Shown one piece after another: positions 8,675-19,446 of a DNA stretch of 64,000 nucleotides. A program made the position numbers and the translations under genes. The notes below the pieces were generated by a model that was not told the DNA's origin, did no database searches, and saw nothing but the letters and a program-made list of their open reading frames with translations. The stretch is from Sphingopyxis sp. BE259 (GTDB lineage: Bacteria; Pseudomonadota; Alphaproteobacteria; Sphingomonadales; Sphingomonadaceae), in contig NZ_JAVDWM010000001.1 in assembly GCF_031457495.1 (NCBI RefSeq), forward strand, positions 2,158,001 through 2,222,000, written 5' to 3'. The stretch's first letter is position 1. Every line of letters begins with the position of its first letter.

Positions 8675-10291
8675 TTACACCCCCGCCAACGATTTCAGCT
8701 TATAATCCTTGTAATCATCGCGGATCTGCCGCTTCAAAATCTTCCCCGTCGCGGTGTGCGGCAATTCATCGACAAACACGATCTCGTCAGGCAGCCACCA
8801 TTTGGCGATCTTGTCCTTCAGATATTCGACGATGCTCGCCTCGCTGACATCGGCGCCCGGTTTCCGTACGATCAACAGGATCGGTCGCTCGTCCCACTTG
8901 GGATGATACACGCCCACAGCCGCCGCCTCCTGCACCCCCGGCGCGCCCACCGCGGCATTTTCCAGCTCGATCGACGAAATCCATTCGCCCCCCGACTTGA
9001 TGACATCCTTTGCCCGGTCGGTGATCTGCATGACCCCGTCGGGGTGGATCACCGACACGTCGCCGGTGTCGAACCAGCCGTCGGCGTCGGCAGCATCGGC
9101 ATCGGCCTTGAAATAGCGCTGGATGATCCACGGGCCGCGACACTGGAGCCGCCCGCTGCTCATCCCATCGCGCGGCAGTTCCTGATCCTCGTCATCGACG
9201 ATGCGCAGTTCGACCCCGAACGGCGGACAGCCCTGCCGTGCCACCACATCGACGCGCTCGTCGAAACTCATCTCGTCCCAGTTCCACGGGCGCTTGCCCA
9301 TCGTCCCGATCGGGCTGGTTTCGGTCATCCCCCACGCATGGCCGACGTCGATTCCCGCCTTCATGAACCGTTCGATCATCGCGCGCGGACAGGCGGAGCC
9401 GCCAATGATGACGCGGTGCAGCTTGCCGTAATCGATGCCCGCCTGGTCCATATGCGCGAACATCGCGATCCACACCGTCGGCACCCCGGCGCTGTGCGTC
9501 ACGCCCTCGCTGTGCATCAGGTCGCACAGCACCGCGGCGTCGTTAGTGGCGGAAAAAACCAACTTGGCGCCGACCGTCGCCGCCGCAAAAGGAATGCCCC
9601 AGCTATTGGCGTGGAACATCGGCACGATCGGCAGGATCACGCTGCGGTTCGACATGTCGAACACATCGGGCTGGATTTCGGTGATCGCATGGATGACGTT
9701 TGAGCGATGCTCGTACAGCACGCCCTTGGGATTGCCCGTCGTGCCGCTGGTGTAGCAGAGGCCAACCGGATCGCGCTCGTCGAGGCGGGCCCACTGAAAG
9801 CTGCCATCCTCGGCGCCGATCAGGTCACGATATGCCAGATAACCGTCCTGCGCGGGGGCATCGAACAGCACAAAATGCTCGACCGTCGGCAATTGACTGC
9901 GCAGCCGCTCGACGATCGGCAGGAACATCGCGTCGAACAGCAGCACGCGGTCTTCGGCGTGGTTGATAATATAGACCAGTTGCTCGTCGAATAGCCGCGG
10001 GTTGACCGTGTGCAACACCCCGCCCATGCCAGCGCTGCCGTACCAGCTGACCAAATGATGACCATGGTTCATCGCCAGCGTCGCGATGCGGTCGCCTTTC
10101 TGCATCCCCAGCTTGACCATCGCCGCGGCAAAGCGCCGCGCGTCATGCCCGACCTCGCCCCAGTTCGATCGCGTGACGCTGCCGTCGGCCCAGCGCGACA
10201 CGATCTCGCGCCCCGCATGTTCGCGCGCGGCATGGTCGATTAGGCTGGTGACCAGCAACGGCTGGCTTTGCATTCCGGACATTTCGGGCAT
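8675..10291 (-). CDS. medium/long-chain fatty-acid-CoA ligase
   Basis: ANL-superfamily acyl-CoA synthetase (538 residues) that activates a fatty acid to acyl-AMP and then acyl-CoA. Motifs in order: A3 [17 protein letters not shown] (about 180-196), A5 [13 protein letters not shown] (about 318-330), A7 [17 protein letters not shown]8 [17 protein letters not shown] and the catalytic Lys near the C-terminus in [17 protein letters not shown]. No membrane segment; cytoplasmic. The exact chain-length preference cannot be read from sequence. The ribosome-binding GAGGA lies so close to the first ATG that the fourth codon (10282) is an alternative start. Likely feeds beta-oxidation together with the ETF-QO pathway. 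Confidence 0.9.
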   Translation of the reverse strand: MPEMSGMQSQPLLVTSLIDHAAREHAGREIVSRWADGSVTRSNWGEVGHDARRFAAAMVKLGMQKGDRIATLAMNHGHHLVSWYGSAGMGGVLHTVNPRLFDEQLVYIINHAEDRVLLFDAMFLPIVERLRSQLPTVEHFVLFDAPAQDGYLAYRDLIGAEDGSFQWARLDERDPVGLCYTSGTTGNPKGVLYEHRSNVIHAITEIQPDVFDMSNRSVILPIVPMFHANSWGIPFAAATVGAKLVFSATNDAAVLCDLMHSEGVTHSAGVPTVWIAMFAHMDQAGIDYGKLHRVIIGGSACPRAMIERFMKAGIDVGHAWGMTETSPIGTMGKRPWNWDEMSFDERVDVVARQGCPPFGVELRIVDDEDQELPRDGMSSGRLQCRGPWIIQRYFKADADAADADGWFDTGDVSVIHPDGVMQITDRAKDVIKSGGEWISSIELENAAVGAPGVQEAAAVGVYHPKWDERPILLIVRKPGADVSEASIVEYLKDKIAKWWLPDEIVFVDELPHTATGKILKRQIRDDYKDYKLKSLAGV

Positions 10292-10354
10292 TCCTCTCTA
10301 TGTTTGCCTCAGGAATAAGGCGAGGAACGCGTTTCGCGCAAGCACCAAGCGGGG

Positions 10355-13300
10355 TTAGCGCACTCGAAAATCGCGCGGGGTGACCAGCGACAGCGCGGCT
10401 TCGCTGATCCCGACAATGGTTTCGAACCGCGCCACGACATCAGGCCCCAGTGCAAAGCCGCGCCCCAGGTTGATGCGGATGTCATCGCCGGTTGCCGCAT
10501 CCTCGGTCACGACAATCACCCGCCCGCGCGCATCGTCGCGCTTTTCCAGCAGCCGCGCCATCTCGGTGATCGCCTCGGGCTGCGCCACGCGGCAGGTCAG
10601 CTCCAGCGCCGCGGTCGCCGCGATCTCCGCCAGCGGCTGCGCCCCGCGCACCGTCACGCGCGGCGTTTCTTCGCCTTCGAGCAGGTCGAGTTCGACCGAC
10701 AGCATTGCACAGCCGCCATCGACCGCCAGCGTCTCCAGCAGCTTGCACGTCTGCTCGTCGAAACAGCTCGATTGGAATTGCCCGCTGCGGTCGGACAGCG
10801 TCAGGTTCAGGAACCGGTTGCCGCGCTGCGACACGCGCGCCTTGGCGTTTTCGACCATCCCCGCCATCACCATCGGAATGCGCGTGCCGGGCGACATTTC
10901 GACCTGGGAGCAGATGTCGCCATAGGTCCGCGCGCCGCGCGCGGCAACAATCGCTTCATATTGCTCGACCGGGTGCGACGAGAAGTAAAAGCCGAACGCC
11001 TCCTTTTCGCGCGTCATCCGCTCCGCGAGTGTCCAGGGTTCGGCGGTCGGCAGTTGCAGCACCGGGGCGACGTCGATGTCGCCGCCAAACAAGCCGCCCT
11101 GTCCGGTCGATCGTTCATGCGCCGACGAATTGGCGCAGGCGAGCAGGCTTTCGGCCCCCGCATAAGCCCGCGGCCGGTTGGGTTCGACCCCGTCAAACGC
11201 ACCCGCTCCCGCCAGCGCCTCGATCTGGCGCCGGTTGAGCAGCTTGGGATCGATCCGGCTGGCGAAATCGTCGAGGCTGGCAAAATCGCCCTTTGCCTGC
11301 CGCTCGGCGACCAGCGCTTGCATCGCACGTTCGCCGACCCCCTTCAGCGCGCCGAGTGCAAAGCGCACCATCAGTTCGTCGCCGCTCTGGCCCACCGAGA
11401 AATCGGCCTCGCTGTCGTTGATCGACGGCGGTGCGACCGCGATGCCCGACCGGCGCATGTCGTCGATAAAGATCGACAGTTTGTCGGTCTGATGGCTGTC
11501 GAACGACATCGACGCGGCGAAAAATTCGTGCGGATAATGTGCCTTCAGCCACGCCGTCTGATATGACAGCAGCGCGTAGGCGGCGGCATGGCTCTTGTTG
11601 AAACCATAGCCCGCAAATTTGTCGATCAAATCGAACAGCTCGTTCGCCGCCTTCGGCGCAATCTGGTTATGCTCGCCGCACCCTTTGACAAAGGTGTCGC
11701 GCTGCGCGTCCATTTCGGCCTGGACCTTCTTGCCCATCGCACGGCGCAAAAGGTCGGCGCCGCCCAGACTGTAACCCGCCAGGATCTGCGCCGCCTGCAT
11801 CACCTGTTCCTGATAGACAAAGATGCCATAGGTTTCGGCGAGAATGCCTTCGAGCAGCGGGTGCGGATAGGCGATCGCCTCGCGCCCGTTCTTGCGCGCC
11901 CCGAACAGCGGGATATTGTCCATCGGCCCCGGGCGATAGAGCGCGACGAGTGCGATGATGTCACCGAAATTGGTCGGTTTCACCGCCGACAGCGTTCGCC
12001 GCATCCCTTCGGATTCCAGCTGGAATACTCCTACCGTTTCGCCGCGCTGGAGCAGCTCATAGACCTTTGGCGTAGCCTCGGCATCTTCCCACGGCAGCAT
12101 GTCAAGATCGACGTCGATGCCGCGCAGCGCCAGCAACCGCCGCGCCTCTTTCAGCACCGATAGCGTTTTCAGACCCAGAAAGTCGAACTTCACCAACCCC
12201 GCGCTCTCGACATATTTCATGTCGAACTGGGTCACCGGCATGTCCGAGCGCGGATCGCGATAGAGCGGGACGAGCTGGTCGAGCGGGCGGTCGCCGATCA
12301 CCACGCCCGCGGCGTGGGTCGAGCTGTGCCGCGGCAGCCCTTCGAGCTGGCGCGCCATGTCGAACAGGCGGCGCACCCCGTCATCCTGCTTATATTCGGT
12401 CATCAGCTCGCTGACGCCGTTCAGCGCGCGTTCGAGCGTCCACGGATCGGTCGGATGGTTCGGCACCATCTTCGCCAGCCGGTCGACCTGACCATAGCTC
12501 ATCTGGAGTACGCGCCCAGTGTCCTTGAGCACCGCGCGCGCCTTCAGCTTCCCGAAGGTGATGATCTGCGCGACAGTATCGCGGCCGTATTTTTCCTGCA
12601 CATAGCGAATGACTTCGCCGCGCCGCGTTTCGCAGAAATCGATGTCGAAATCGGGCATCGACACGCGCTCGGGATTAAGGAAGCGTTCGAACAGCAGCCC
12701 CAGTTTTAGCGGATCGAGATCGGTAATCGTCAGCGCCCATGCGACCACCGAACCCGCGCCCGACCCGCGCCCCGGCCCGACGGGAATGTCGTGCATCTTG
12801 GCCCATTTGATGAAGTCGGCGACGATCAGGAAATAACCGGGAAAACCCATCTGGGTAATCACCCCGACCTCGAAATTCAGTCGGTCGATATAGGTCTGGC
12901 GCTCGTCATCCGACAGGTCGGCATAGACTTCCAGCCGCGCATCGAGCCCGTCGCGCGCGTCGCGCGCCAACTGCGCCGCCTCCGCCTCGCGGTCACCGGC
13001 CAGGCTGGGCAGGATCGGGGCACGGTTGGGTGCCATGAACGCACACCGCTGCGCGACGACCAGGCTGTTCCGCATCGCCTCGGGCAGGTCCGAAAACGCA
13101 TCCTCCATCGCCTCGGCGGGCTTCAGCCATGCCTCGGGGCTGCTCACCCGCCGGTCGGTGCTTTCGACATAAGCCGACTGCGCAATGCACAGCATCGCGT
13201 CGTGCGCGGGATGGAATTGCGGTTCGACAAAACTCGCCGGATTGGTCGCGACGAGCGGCAGCGCGCGCGCATAAGCCAGATCGATCAGCGCCCCTTCCGC

Positions 13301-13855
13301 CGCCATTTCGGTCGCATCGCCGCGCCGCGACAGTTCGACATACAGCCGCCCGGCGAACAATGCCTCCAACTGTTCGACATAGTCGTTCGCCGCGGTCACC
13401 TGCTCGCCCGCCAGCAACCGCGTCAGCGCGCCCTCGCCGCCGCCGGTCAGACAGATCAGCCCGTCGGTCTTGCCCGCCATGTCGGACAGCAGCACATGCG
13501 GCTCCTGTTCGACCGGGCGCCCGAGATGCGCCGCCGACACCAGCGCGCACAGATTGTTGTACCCCGTGCCATCCTGCGCATAGAGCGCCAGCCAGTCGAT
13601 CAGCGGCGCCCCGTTCGCCAGCCGCTGCCCCGGCCGCGCAACGCTGAGCAGCGCCCCGACGATCGGCTGCACCCCCGCCGCCTTGCACGCATCGCCAAAC
13701 GCCATCGCGCCATACAGCCCGTTACGGTCACAGATCGCGATCGCGGGAAACCCCCGCTCGCGCGCCGCCTTGGCAATCGCCTTCGGCTCGATCGCCCCTT
13801 CGAGCATCGTGTAGCTGGAAAAGACGCGCAGGGGGACAAAGGGGCTGTAGGCCAT
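10355..13855 (-). CDS. dnaE: DNA polymerase III alpha subunit
   Basis: Replicative C-family polymerase, 1166 residues. The palm motif PDFDIDFCE (about residues 401-409) and a third acidic residue near 558 (GLVKFDFLGLKTLS) supply the catalytic carboxylates. Also visible: GPGRGSGAGSVVAW, the GYGFNKSHAAAYALLSYQ finger motif and a C-terminal OB-fold region with RFLNLTLSDRSGQF. The N-terminal PHP domain has lost its metal-binding histidines (FVPLRVFSSYTMLEG in place of the HxH-type motif), so it should not proofread and a separate DnaQ is expected. Length and motif order fit DnaE1, not the error-prone DnaE2. ATG at 13855. Flanked on both sides by codirectional minus-strand genes. Confidence 0.97.
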   Translation of the reverse strand: MAYSPFVPLRVFSSYTMLEGAIEPKAIAKAARERGFPAIAICDRNGLYGAMAFGDACKAAGVQPIVGALLSVARPGQRLANGAPLIDWLALYAQDGTGYNNLCALVSAAHLGRPVEQEPHVLLSDMAGKTDGLICLTGGGEGALTRLLAGEQVTAANDYVEQLEALFAGRLYVELSRRGDATEMAAEGALIDLAYARALPLVATNPASFVEPQFHPAHDAMLCIAQSAYVESTDRRVSSPEAWLKPAEAMEDAFSDLPEAMRNSLVVAQRCAFMAPNRAPILPSLAGDREAEAAQLARDARDGLDARLEVYADLSDDERQTYIDRLNFEVGVITQMGFPGYFLIVADFIKWAKMHDIPVGPGRGSGAGSVVAWALTITDLDPLKLGLLFERFLNPERVSMPDFDIDFCETRRGEVIRYVQEKYGRDTVAQIITFGKLKARAVLKDTGRVLQMSYGQVDRLAKMVPNHPTDPWTLERALNGVSELMTEYKQDDGVRRLFDMARQLEGLPRHSSTHAAGVVIGDRPLDQLVPLYRDPRSDMPVTQFDMKYVESAGLVKFDFLGLKTLSVLKEARRLLALRGIDVDLDMLPWEDAEATPKVYELLQRGETVGVFQLESEGMRRTLSAVKPTNFGDIIALVALYRPGPMDNIPLFGARKNGREAIAYPHPLLEGILAETYGIFVYQEQVMQAAQILAGYSLGGADLLRRAMGKKVQAEMDAQRDTFVKGCGEHNQIAPKAANELFDLIDKFAGYGFNKSHAAAYALLSYQTAWLKAHYPHEFFAASMSFDSHQTDKLSIFIDDMRRSGIAVAPPSINDSEADFSVGQSGDELMVRFALGALKGVGERAMQALVAERQAKGDFASLDDFASRIDPKLLNRRQIEALAGAGAFDGVEPNRPRAYAGAESLLACANSSAHERSTGQGGLFGGDIDVAPVLQLPTAEPWTLAERMTREKEAFGFYFSSHPVEQYEAIVAARGARTYGDICSQVEMSPGTRIPMVMAGMVENAKARVSQRGNRFLNLTLSDRSGQFQSSCFDEQTCKLLETLAVDGGCAMLSVELDLLEGEETPRVTVRGAQPLAEIAATAALELTCRVAQPEAITEMARLLEKRDDARGRVIVVTEDAATGDDIRINLGRGFALGPDVVARFETIVGISEAALSLVTPRDFRVR

Positions 13856-13917
13856 GCGGGGACGCTATGCGGGTCGAATGATTCTGGGAAGCGGAGAGTG
13901 ACGGAAATGTGAAACCC

Positions 13918-13994
13918 GTCGCCCCCGCGAAGGCGGGGGCCGCCATCGGCCTTACGCCATCGCTCCAGCGGCCCCCGCCTTCGCGTGGGCGGCG
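13918..13994. repeat. type-B palindromic repeat (CGCCCCCGCGAAGG family)
   Basis: Two facing arms of CCGTCGCCCCCGCGAAGGCG-type sequence separated by a short spacer. The left arm is itself a hairpin (CCCCCGC-GAAG-GCGGGGG). Related copies lie at 20036 (single arm) and 49722. Sits between the dnaE start and the gpx stop and fills most of that gap. Confidence 0.75.
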
Positions 13995-13997
13995 CGT

Positions 13998-14474
13998 TCA
14001 GCCCAACAATTTCTCAATCTCTTTCCGAAGCTGCTCGGGCTTCGTCGTCGGCGCGTGCCGCGACACCACCTTGCCGTCACGTCCAACCAGAAACTTTGTG
14101 AAATTCCACTTGATCCCGCTCCCAAGCAGCCCCGTCTGCTCTTTTTTCAGATGCTTGAAAATCGGATCGGCGCCGTCGCCATTGACCTCGATCTTCGCCA
14201 TCACCGGAAAGCTGACATCATAGGTCAGCGAGCAGAAATTGGCGATCTCGGCCGCGTCGCCCGGCTCTTGCGCGCCAAACTGGTTGCAGGGAAAGGCCAG
14301 GATTTCGAGCCCGCGATCCTTGTAATCGCGGTACAGTTCCTCCAGCCCTTCATATTGCGGGGTAAAGCCACATTTCGACGCGGTGTTGACGATCAGCAGC
14401 ACTTTGCCGCGATAATCCGCCATCGATTGGCTCGCACCACCGGGCAGCGGCGCCGAAAAATCATAGAGGCTCAT
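13998..14474 (-). CDS. gpx: glutathione peroxidase family protein
   Basis: Thiol peroxidase of the GPx family, 158 residues, reducing H2O2 or lipid peroxides. The peroxidatic residue is Cys35 (NTASKCGF), not selenocysteine, with the catalytic Gln near 65 (FPCNQFG) and the Trp/Asn pair in IKWNFTKFLV. Cys63 in the PCNQFG motif and the absence of a signal peptide suggest a cytoplasmic, probably thioredoxin-dependent enzyme, as usual for bacterial Cys-GPx proteins. Flanked on both sides by palindromic repeats; no obvious operon partner. Confidence 0.93.
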   Translation of the reverse strand: MSLYDFSAPLPGGASQSMADYRGKVLLIVNTASKCGFTPQYEGLEELYRDYKDRGLEILAFPCNQFGAQEPGDAAEIANFCSLTYDVSFPVMAKIEVNGDGADPIFKHLKKEQTGLLGSGIKWNFTKFLVGRDGKVVSRHAPTTKPEQLRKEIEKLLG

Positions 14475-14499
14475 AAAAACTCCCTCCCCTAAAACTAAT

Positions 14500-14577
14500 C
14501 GTCATCCCGGCGAAGGCCGGGATCTAACCCTCGCCTTGCAGCGCACCGCAAAGATTCCGGCCTTCGCCGGGATGACG
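14500..14577. repeat. type-C palindromic repeat (CCCGGCGAAGGCCGGGAT family)
   Basis: Left arm 14500-14525 begins CGTCATCCCGGCGAAGGCCG; the right arm (14553-14577) is its near-exact complement. Each arm is also a small palindrome. Located between the gpx start and the lolD stop. This is the only two-arm copy of this type in the window. Confidence 0.75.
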
Positions 14578-14592
14578 AACCTCGAAGCCAGC

Positions 14593-15270
14593 CTAACTCT
14601 CTATCCGCCCGTCGTGCAAGCGCAGCACGCGGTCCATCCGCGCCGCCAACCGTTCATTGTGCGTGGCGACCAACGCTGCCGAGCCATGATCGCGCACCAG
14701 CGAAACGAACTGGTCGAACACCCGGTCGGCGGTCGCCTCATCCAGATTGCCCGTCGGCTCGTCGGCGAGCACGAGCAAGGGCCGGTTTGCCAGCGCCCGC
14801 GCCACCGCGACGCGTTGCTGCTCCCCGCCCGACAGCTTGCTCGGCTTGTGCTGCAACCGCTCGCCCAGCCCCAGCCGTCCGAGCAGTTCCGCCGCGCGTT
14901 CCTCGGCGTCGGCCTGCGCCGTCCCGCGGATCAGCTGCGGCAGCACGACATTCTCGATCGCGTTGAAATCGGGGAGCAGGTGGTGGAACTGATAGACAAA
15001 GCCGATCTTCTCGCGCCGCGTCTTGGTCCGCTCGCCCTGATCATATTGCGTCACGTCGGCGCCATCGATGCGGATCGTCCCGTCGAACCCGCCTTCGAGC
15101 AGCCCGACGGCTTGCAGCATCGTTGATTTGCCCGACCCCGACGGTCCGAGCAGCGCGACGATTTCGCCCCGCTTCAGATGCGCATCGACCCCGCGCAGCA
15201 CGTCGATCGTGACATCGCCCTGCGTAAAGCTGCGCTTGAGCGCGGTCAGCTCGAGGATCATGTCACTCAT
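14593..15270 (-). CDS. lolD: lipoprotein-releasing system ATP-binding protein
   Basis: ABC ATPase (225 residues) that drives LolC/E to extract outer-membrane lipoproteins from the inner membrane. Walker [10 protein letters not shown] (42-50), Q-loop region [17 protein letters not shown] signature [15 protein letters not shown], Walker [15 protein letters not shown] and H-loop VATHNERLA. The [10 protein letters not shown] segment is characteristic of LolD relative to MacB or FtsE. The start codon overlaps the end of lolC by 8 bp, so the two are translated as a pair. Confidence 0.94.
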   Translation of the reverse strand: MSDMILELTALKRSFTQGDVTIDVLRGVDAHLKRGEIVALLGPSGSGKSTMLQAVGLLEGGFDGTIRIDGADVTQYDQGERTKTRREKIGFVYQFHHLLPDFNAIENVVLPQLIRGTAQADAEERAAELLGRLGLGERLQHKPSKLSGGEQQRVAVARALANRPLLVLADEPTGNLDEATADRVFDQFVSLVRDHGSAALVATHNERLAARMDRVLRLHDGRIES

Positions 15271-16513
15271 AACGCAGCACCTGGACCGGATCGGTATTCG
15301 CCGCCTTGAACGCCGGGTAGAGCGTCGCGAGAAAGCTGAACACGACCGCCATCAACGCGATGCCCGCGATCTCGAACGGGTCGGGCTTCGACGGCAATTC
15401 GGTCAGAAAGCGGATCGAGGGATCCCACAAAGGCTGGCCGGTCAGAAATTCGACCCCGCGCAGCACGCCCTGCCGGAAATACAGCAGCCCGAAACCGAAC
15501 GCCATGCCCATCAATGTCCCCGCGATCCCAATCGACAGCCCGATCGACATGAAAATACGCAGCACCGCATCGCGCGGCGCTCCCATCGTGCGCAATATCG
15601 CCATGTCGCGTGTCTTGGCGCGCACCAGCATGATCAGCGACGACACAATGTTGAAAGCCGCGACCAGCACGATCAGCGACAGGATAACGAACATCGCGAC
15701 GCGCTCGATCGACAAGGCCTCGAACAGGCTGCTGTTCATCTGTCGCCAGTCCGACACCACTGCCTGCGCCGCGACCTTTTCCTTCAGCGGCGCCAAGGTA
15801 GCGTCGACATCGTCGGGATCGGTGACCTTCACCTCGATCATCCCAATCTGGTCGCCGGTCAGCAGCAGCAATTGCGCGTCCTCCATCGGCATCACGACGT
15901 ACATTTTGTCGAAGTCATAGACCCCGATTTCGAACACCGCAGTGACCCGGTAGCTGATCTCGCGCGGCACGGTGCCGAACGGCGTCGAACGCCCCGCCGG
16001 GTTTATGATCGTCAGATTTGATCCGACCGTCGCGCCCAGATTGCGCGCCAGTTCGCTGCCGATCGCGATATTGCCCGCATTGGCGGTCAGGGTGTTCAGA
16101 TTGCCCTGCAACACCTTGCCGCCCAGCGTCTGGTTGTTGCGGATGTCGGGCACCGTCATCCCGCGCACCAAAATCCCTTCGACCCGGCCGTTGAAGGTGG
16201 TGAGCAGAGGCTGCTCGATCAGCGGCGTCGCCGACACAACGCCCGGCGTCGCCTTCGCCTGTTTCAGCACATCGCGCCAGTCGTCGAGCCGCCCGCCAAA
16301 GCCCTGCACCACCGCGTGACCGTTCAGCCCGACGATCTTGTCGAACAGGTCGGCGCGCACGCCGTTCATCACGCTCATCACGATCACCAAGGCCGCGACG
16401 CCCAGCGTTACCGCGACAAAGCTGAACGCTGCGGCGACGAAGATGAACCCTTCGCCGCGCTGCGGCAGCATATAGCGTTTGAAGATGGTGCGTTCGTAGG
16501 GACGCAGGATCAT
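15263..16513 (-). CDS. lolC: lipoprotein-releasing system membrane protein LolC/E
   Basis: Inner-membrane permease (416 residues) of the Lol exporter. One N-terminal transmembrane helix ([26 protein letters not shown] followed by MNG), a large periplasmic domain of about 220 residues, then three C-terminal helices ([59 protein letters not shown]) and the family end PVQVLRYE. A single LolC/E-type subunit next to LolD is the usual alphaproteobacterial arrangement and implies a homodimer. Upstream there is a 480-bp gap with no gene, so the promoter should lie there. Confidence 0.93.
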   Translation of the reverse strand: MILRPYERTIFKRYMLPQRGEGFIFVAAAFSFVAVTLGVAALVIVMSVMNGVRADLFDKIVGLNGHAVVQGFGGRLDDWRDVLKQAKATPGVVSATPLIEQPLLTTFNGRVEGILVRGMTVPDIRNNQTLGGKVLQGNLNTLTANAGNIAIGSELARNLGATVGSNLTIINPAGRSTPFGTVPREISYRVTAVFEIGVYDFDKMYVVMPMEDAQLLLLTGDQIGMIEVKVTDPDDVDATLAPLKEKVAAQAVVSDWRQMNSSLFEALSIERVAMFVILSLIVLVAAFNIVSSLIMLVRAKTRDMAILRTMGAPRDAVLRIFMSIGLSIGIAGTLMGMAFGFGLLYFRQGVLRGVEFLTGQPLWDPSIRFLTELPSKPDPFEIAGIALMAVVFSFLATLYPAFKAANTDPVQVLRYE

Positions 16514-16892
16514 GGGGCGACACGCCTTGGCGGCGCATGGGGATTGACACGCATGCGGCGGCTTTACGGGGCATCGCCACCGCTGGCAATGGGCGCTGGC
16601 ATGACGTCATCTTGCGAGCGAGTCGCAGAATATGTTGCACATCGGCCACAGCCGGGGCCAAAAGCGCCGCCGAATGGCTGCCACAGGGTGACAAACCGCC
16701 AGCTTGCGCCTAGCCCGATGGCTTCTGGATCAAGCGGCCCCAAGGCCCGGTTTCAGGGAGTGCAGGCCTTTCGCCGGGCCTGCAACAAAGGGGGATGGCG
16801 AGTGTTCGTCACACGCGCCCGGGTCTTGCAAAGCGAGGCCCGGGCGTTGTGATTCCGGCGCGGAGCGTCGCTTACCTGGTCTCCATCTGCAT
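16514..16892. other. intergenic region upstream of lolC with two GC-rich hairpins
   Basis: No convincing gene. It holds two strong hairpins: GCAGGCC (16762-16768) pairing with GGCCTGC (16777-16783), and CGCCCGGG (16816-16823) with CCCGGGCG (16839-16846). Neither has a U-run on the plus strand. On the minus strand the region would be the leader of lolC. It may encode a structured leader or small RNA; nothing I recognise (not SRP RNA, tmRNA or RNase P RNA). Confidence 0.4.
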
Positions 16893-16965
16893 CGTCACCC
16901 CGGACTTGATCCGGGGCCCATGACTTGGGCGCAGCAGTGGATCCCGGATCAAGTTCGGGATGACG
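16893..16965. repeat. type-A palindromic intergenic repeat (copy 2)
   Basis: Arms CGTCACCCCGGACTTGATCC and the facing GATCAAGTTCGGGATGACG, spaced by about 20 bp. One base in the right arm (TTCGGG) breaks perfect pairing. Lies between the lolC leader and the crp stop. Confidence 0.85.
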
Positions 16966-16996
16966 ACGAAAGATAGACGGGCTTTATGCCGCTCCC

Positions 16997-17680
16997 CTAC
17001 CCCTCGCTCTCGCTGATATCCTCCAGCATAACGGCATCCAGCACCCGCACCCGCCCCTGCTCCAGCGAAATCACGCCCGATTCCTCCCAGCTTTTCAGCT
17101 GACGGTTGATATGCTCGCGGCTCATCCCGGCAAAATTGCCGAGTTCGGTCTGGCTCAGTTCCACGCGCTGTGACGCCTCGACATCCTTGCGGATCAGGCG
17201 TTTCAGGTAACGCGCCAGCCGCGGCCCGGACGCATAGGCACGGTCGCTTTCGATCGTCTGGTCGGCGGTGCGTAGCCGCCGTGCGAGTTGCTGCATCAGC
17301 GACCAGGTAAATTCGGGATGGCTTGCGGCAAAATCCTTGAGCGCATTACGCCCGAGTTGCAGTGCGCTGCCGGCGCTCGTGGCCGTCACCGATGCGGTCC
17401 GTTCGCCGCCGTCGAGCAAGGCGATCTCGCCCAGCACCGCTCCGGGTTCGGCATAGGCCAACACGATCTCGCGCCCGCCGCCGGTCAGCATCGACACGCG
17501 CGCCGTACCTTGGGTCAGGATCAGCATCATGTCGCCGGGATCGCCCTGGACCAGCAATTCCTTGCCCTTGACGAAATTGACCTGGACCGCGCGGCTGGTG
17601 ATCTCAGCCCAATCTTCGGCCGACAGTCCCGAAAAAATGCTGTCGGGGCTCTGCAACTCGGCGAGTTTTGCGTGATCCAT
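16997..17680 (-). CDS. Crp/Fnr-family transcriptional regulator
   Basis: 227-residue regulator with an N-terminal cyclic-nucleotide-binding beta-roll and a C-terminal winged helix. The phosphate-binding cassette is well kept (PGAVLGEIALLDGGERTASV, about residues 79-98), so cAMP or a related ligand is plausible. The DNA-binding helix-turn-helix is LSQTELGNFAGMSREHINRQ, followed by LKSWEESGVI. There is no Cys cluster, so it is not an O2-sensing Fnr. It starts 27 bp after the pyrG stop and is probably expressed with secG-pyrG. Its targets cannot be read from this window. Confidence 0.9.
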   Translation of the reverse strand: MDHAKLAELQSPDSIFSGLSAEDWAEITSRAVQVNFVKGKELLVQGDPGDMMLILTQGTARVSMLTGGGREIVLAYAEPGAVLGEIALLDGGERTASVTATSAGSALQLGRNALKDFAASHPEFTWSLMQQLARRLRTADQTIESDRAYASGPRLARYLKRLIRKDVEASQRVELSQTELGNFAGMSREHINRQLKSWEESGVISLEQGRVRVLDAVMLEDISESEG

Positions 17681-17707
17681 GCCCCTTAAACCCCTTTGTC
17701 CGAACGG

Positions 17708-19339
17708 TCAGACCAACCGGCTCTGTTTCACCGCCGCTTCGATGAAACCCGCGAACAACGGGTGCGGATCGAACGGCTTGGATTTCAGCTCCGGATGGAA
17801 TTGCACCCCAATGAACCACGGATGGTCGGGTCTTTCAACGATTTCGGGCAGCATACCGTCTGGCGACATGCCGGAGAACACCAGCCCGCCCTTTTCCAGC
17901 CGGTCGCGATAGGCGCCGTTGACCTCGTAGCGGTGACGGTGGCGTTCGCTGATGTCGCTGGCGCCATAGACCGCCGCGACATGGCTGTTCGGCGATAATT
18001 TGGCGTCATAAGCGCCCAGCCGCATCGTCCCGCCCAGATCGGTGTCGGCGCCGCGCTGTTGCAGGCCTTCGGCGCTCATCCATTCGGTGATCATGCCGAC
18101 GACCGGCTCGTCGGTCTTGCCGAATTCGGTGCTCGACGCGTCGGCGATGCCGCTGGTGTTCCGCGCGCCTTCGATGCACGCCATTTGCATCCCCAGGCAG
18201 ATGCCGAAGAACGGAACGCCGCGCTCGCGCGCGAAACGCACGCTCGAAATCTTGCCCTCCGACCCGCGTTCGCCGAACCCGCCGGGGACCAAAATGCCGT
18301 GCAGCGGTTCCAGATTGGCGGCCAGATCCTCGTCGCGCTCGAACATCTCGGCGTCGAGCCAGCGGATATTGACCTTCACCCGGTGCGCCATGCCGCCATG
18401 GACCAGCGCCTCATTGAGCGATTTATAGGCATCGGGCAGCGACACATATTTGCCGACGACGCCAATCGTGACCTCACCCTCGGGATGCTGCTTGCGGTCC
18501 ATGATGTCATACCAGCGCGACAGGTCGGGCGCGGGCGCATCAGGGATGCCGAAATGCCGCAGCACTTCATTGTCCAGCCCTTCGCCATGATATTGCACCG
18601 GTACCGAATAGATGCTGTCGGCGTCGAGTGCCGGGATCACCGCTTCTTTGCGGACGTTGCAAAATTGCGCGATCTTGGCGCGCTCGCCATCGGGCAGCGG
18701 CCGTTCGCAGCGGCAGAGCAGGATTTCGGGCTGGACGCCGAGCGAGGCGAGCTCGCGCACGCTGTGCTGCGTCGGCTTGGTCTTCAGCTCGCCCGCGGCG
18801 GCAATGTACGGGACCAACGTGACATGGACCGACAGCGTCTTGTCGCGGCCTTCCTCGTTGCGAAGCTGGCGGATCGCCTCGATGAACGGCAGCGATTCGA
18901 TGTCACCTACGGTGCCGCCGATTTCGCAAAGCACAAAATCCAGATCGTCGAGTTCGGCGCGCGCAAACGCCTTGATTGCGTCGGTCACATGCGGGACGAC
19001 CTGCACCGTCGCGCCCAGATAATCGCCGCGGCGTTCCTTGGTGATGATCTGCTGATAGATGCGGCCCGAGGTGATATTGTCGCTTTGCCGCGCCGCGACG
19101 CCGGTAAAGCGCTCGTAATGGCCCAGATCGAGGTCGGTCTCGGCCCCGTCGTCGGTCACATAGACCTCGCCATGCTGATACGGCGACATCGTGCCCGGAT
19201 CGACGTTCAGATAGGGATCGAATTTCCGAATCCGGACGCGATAGCCACGCGCTTGCAACAAAGCCGCGAGGCTAGCCGCCATCAAACCTTTGCCAAGCGA
19301 GGAGACCACGCCGCCGGTGATAAAAATGAACCGCGCCAT
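17708..19339 (-). CDS. pyrG: CTP synthase
   Basis: Cytoplasmic enzyme (543 residues) that makes CTP from UTP, ATP and glutamine. The N-terminal synthase domain begins [19 protein letters not shown] with the P-loop-like nucleotide site and [20 protein letters not shown]. The C-terminal class I glutamine amidotransferase has the nucleophile in [16 protein letters not shown] and the His-x-Glu pair in [12 protein letters not shown]. Full length and all catalytic motifs present. Between secG (107 bp upstream) and the Crp-type regulator (27 bp downstream). Confidence 0.97.
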   Translation of the reverse strand: MARFIFITGGVVSSLGKGLMAASLAALLQARGYRVRIRKFDPYLNVDPGTMSPYQHGEVYVTDDGAETDLDLGHYERFTGVAARQSDNITSGRIYQQIITKERRGDYLGATVQVVPHVTDAIKAFARAELDDLDFVLCEIGGTVGDIESLPFIEAIRQLRNEEGRDKTLSVHVTLVPYIAAAGELKTKPTQHSVRELASLGVQPEILLCRCERPLPDGERAKIAQFCNVRKEAVIPALDADSIYSVPVQYHGEGLDNEVLRHFGIPDAPAPDLSRWYDIMDRKQHPEGEVTIGVVGKYVSLPDAYKSLNEALVHGGMAHRVKVNIRWLDAEMFERDEDLAANLEPLHGILVPGGFGERGSEGKISSVRFARERGVPFFGICLGMQMACIEGARNTSGIADASSTEFGKTDEPVVGMITEWMSAEGLQQRGADTDLGGTMRLGAYDAKLSPNSHVAAVYGASDISERHRHRYEVNGAYRDRLEKGGLVFSGMSPDGMLPEIVERPDHPWFIGVQFHPELKSKPFDPHPLFAGFIEAAVKQSRLV

Positions 19340-19446
19340 GGGAGGAAAGACTTACTCAACGGGAGGGGGACGGCGCAAGCCGTCGAATCGCGTGACGCGG
19401 AAATAATTTCCGCCGCGCGGGATGGAACGCCGACCGCAGCCGATGT

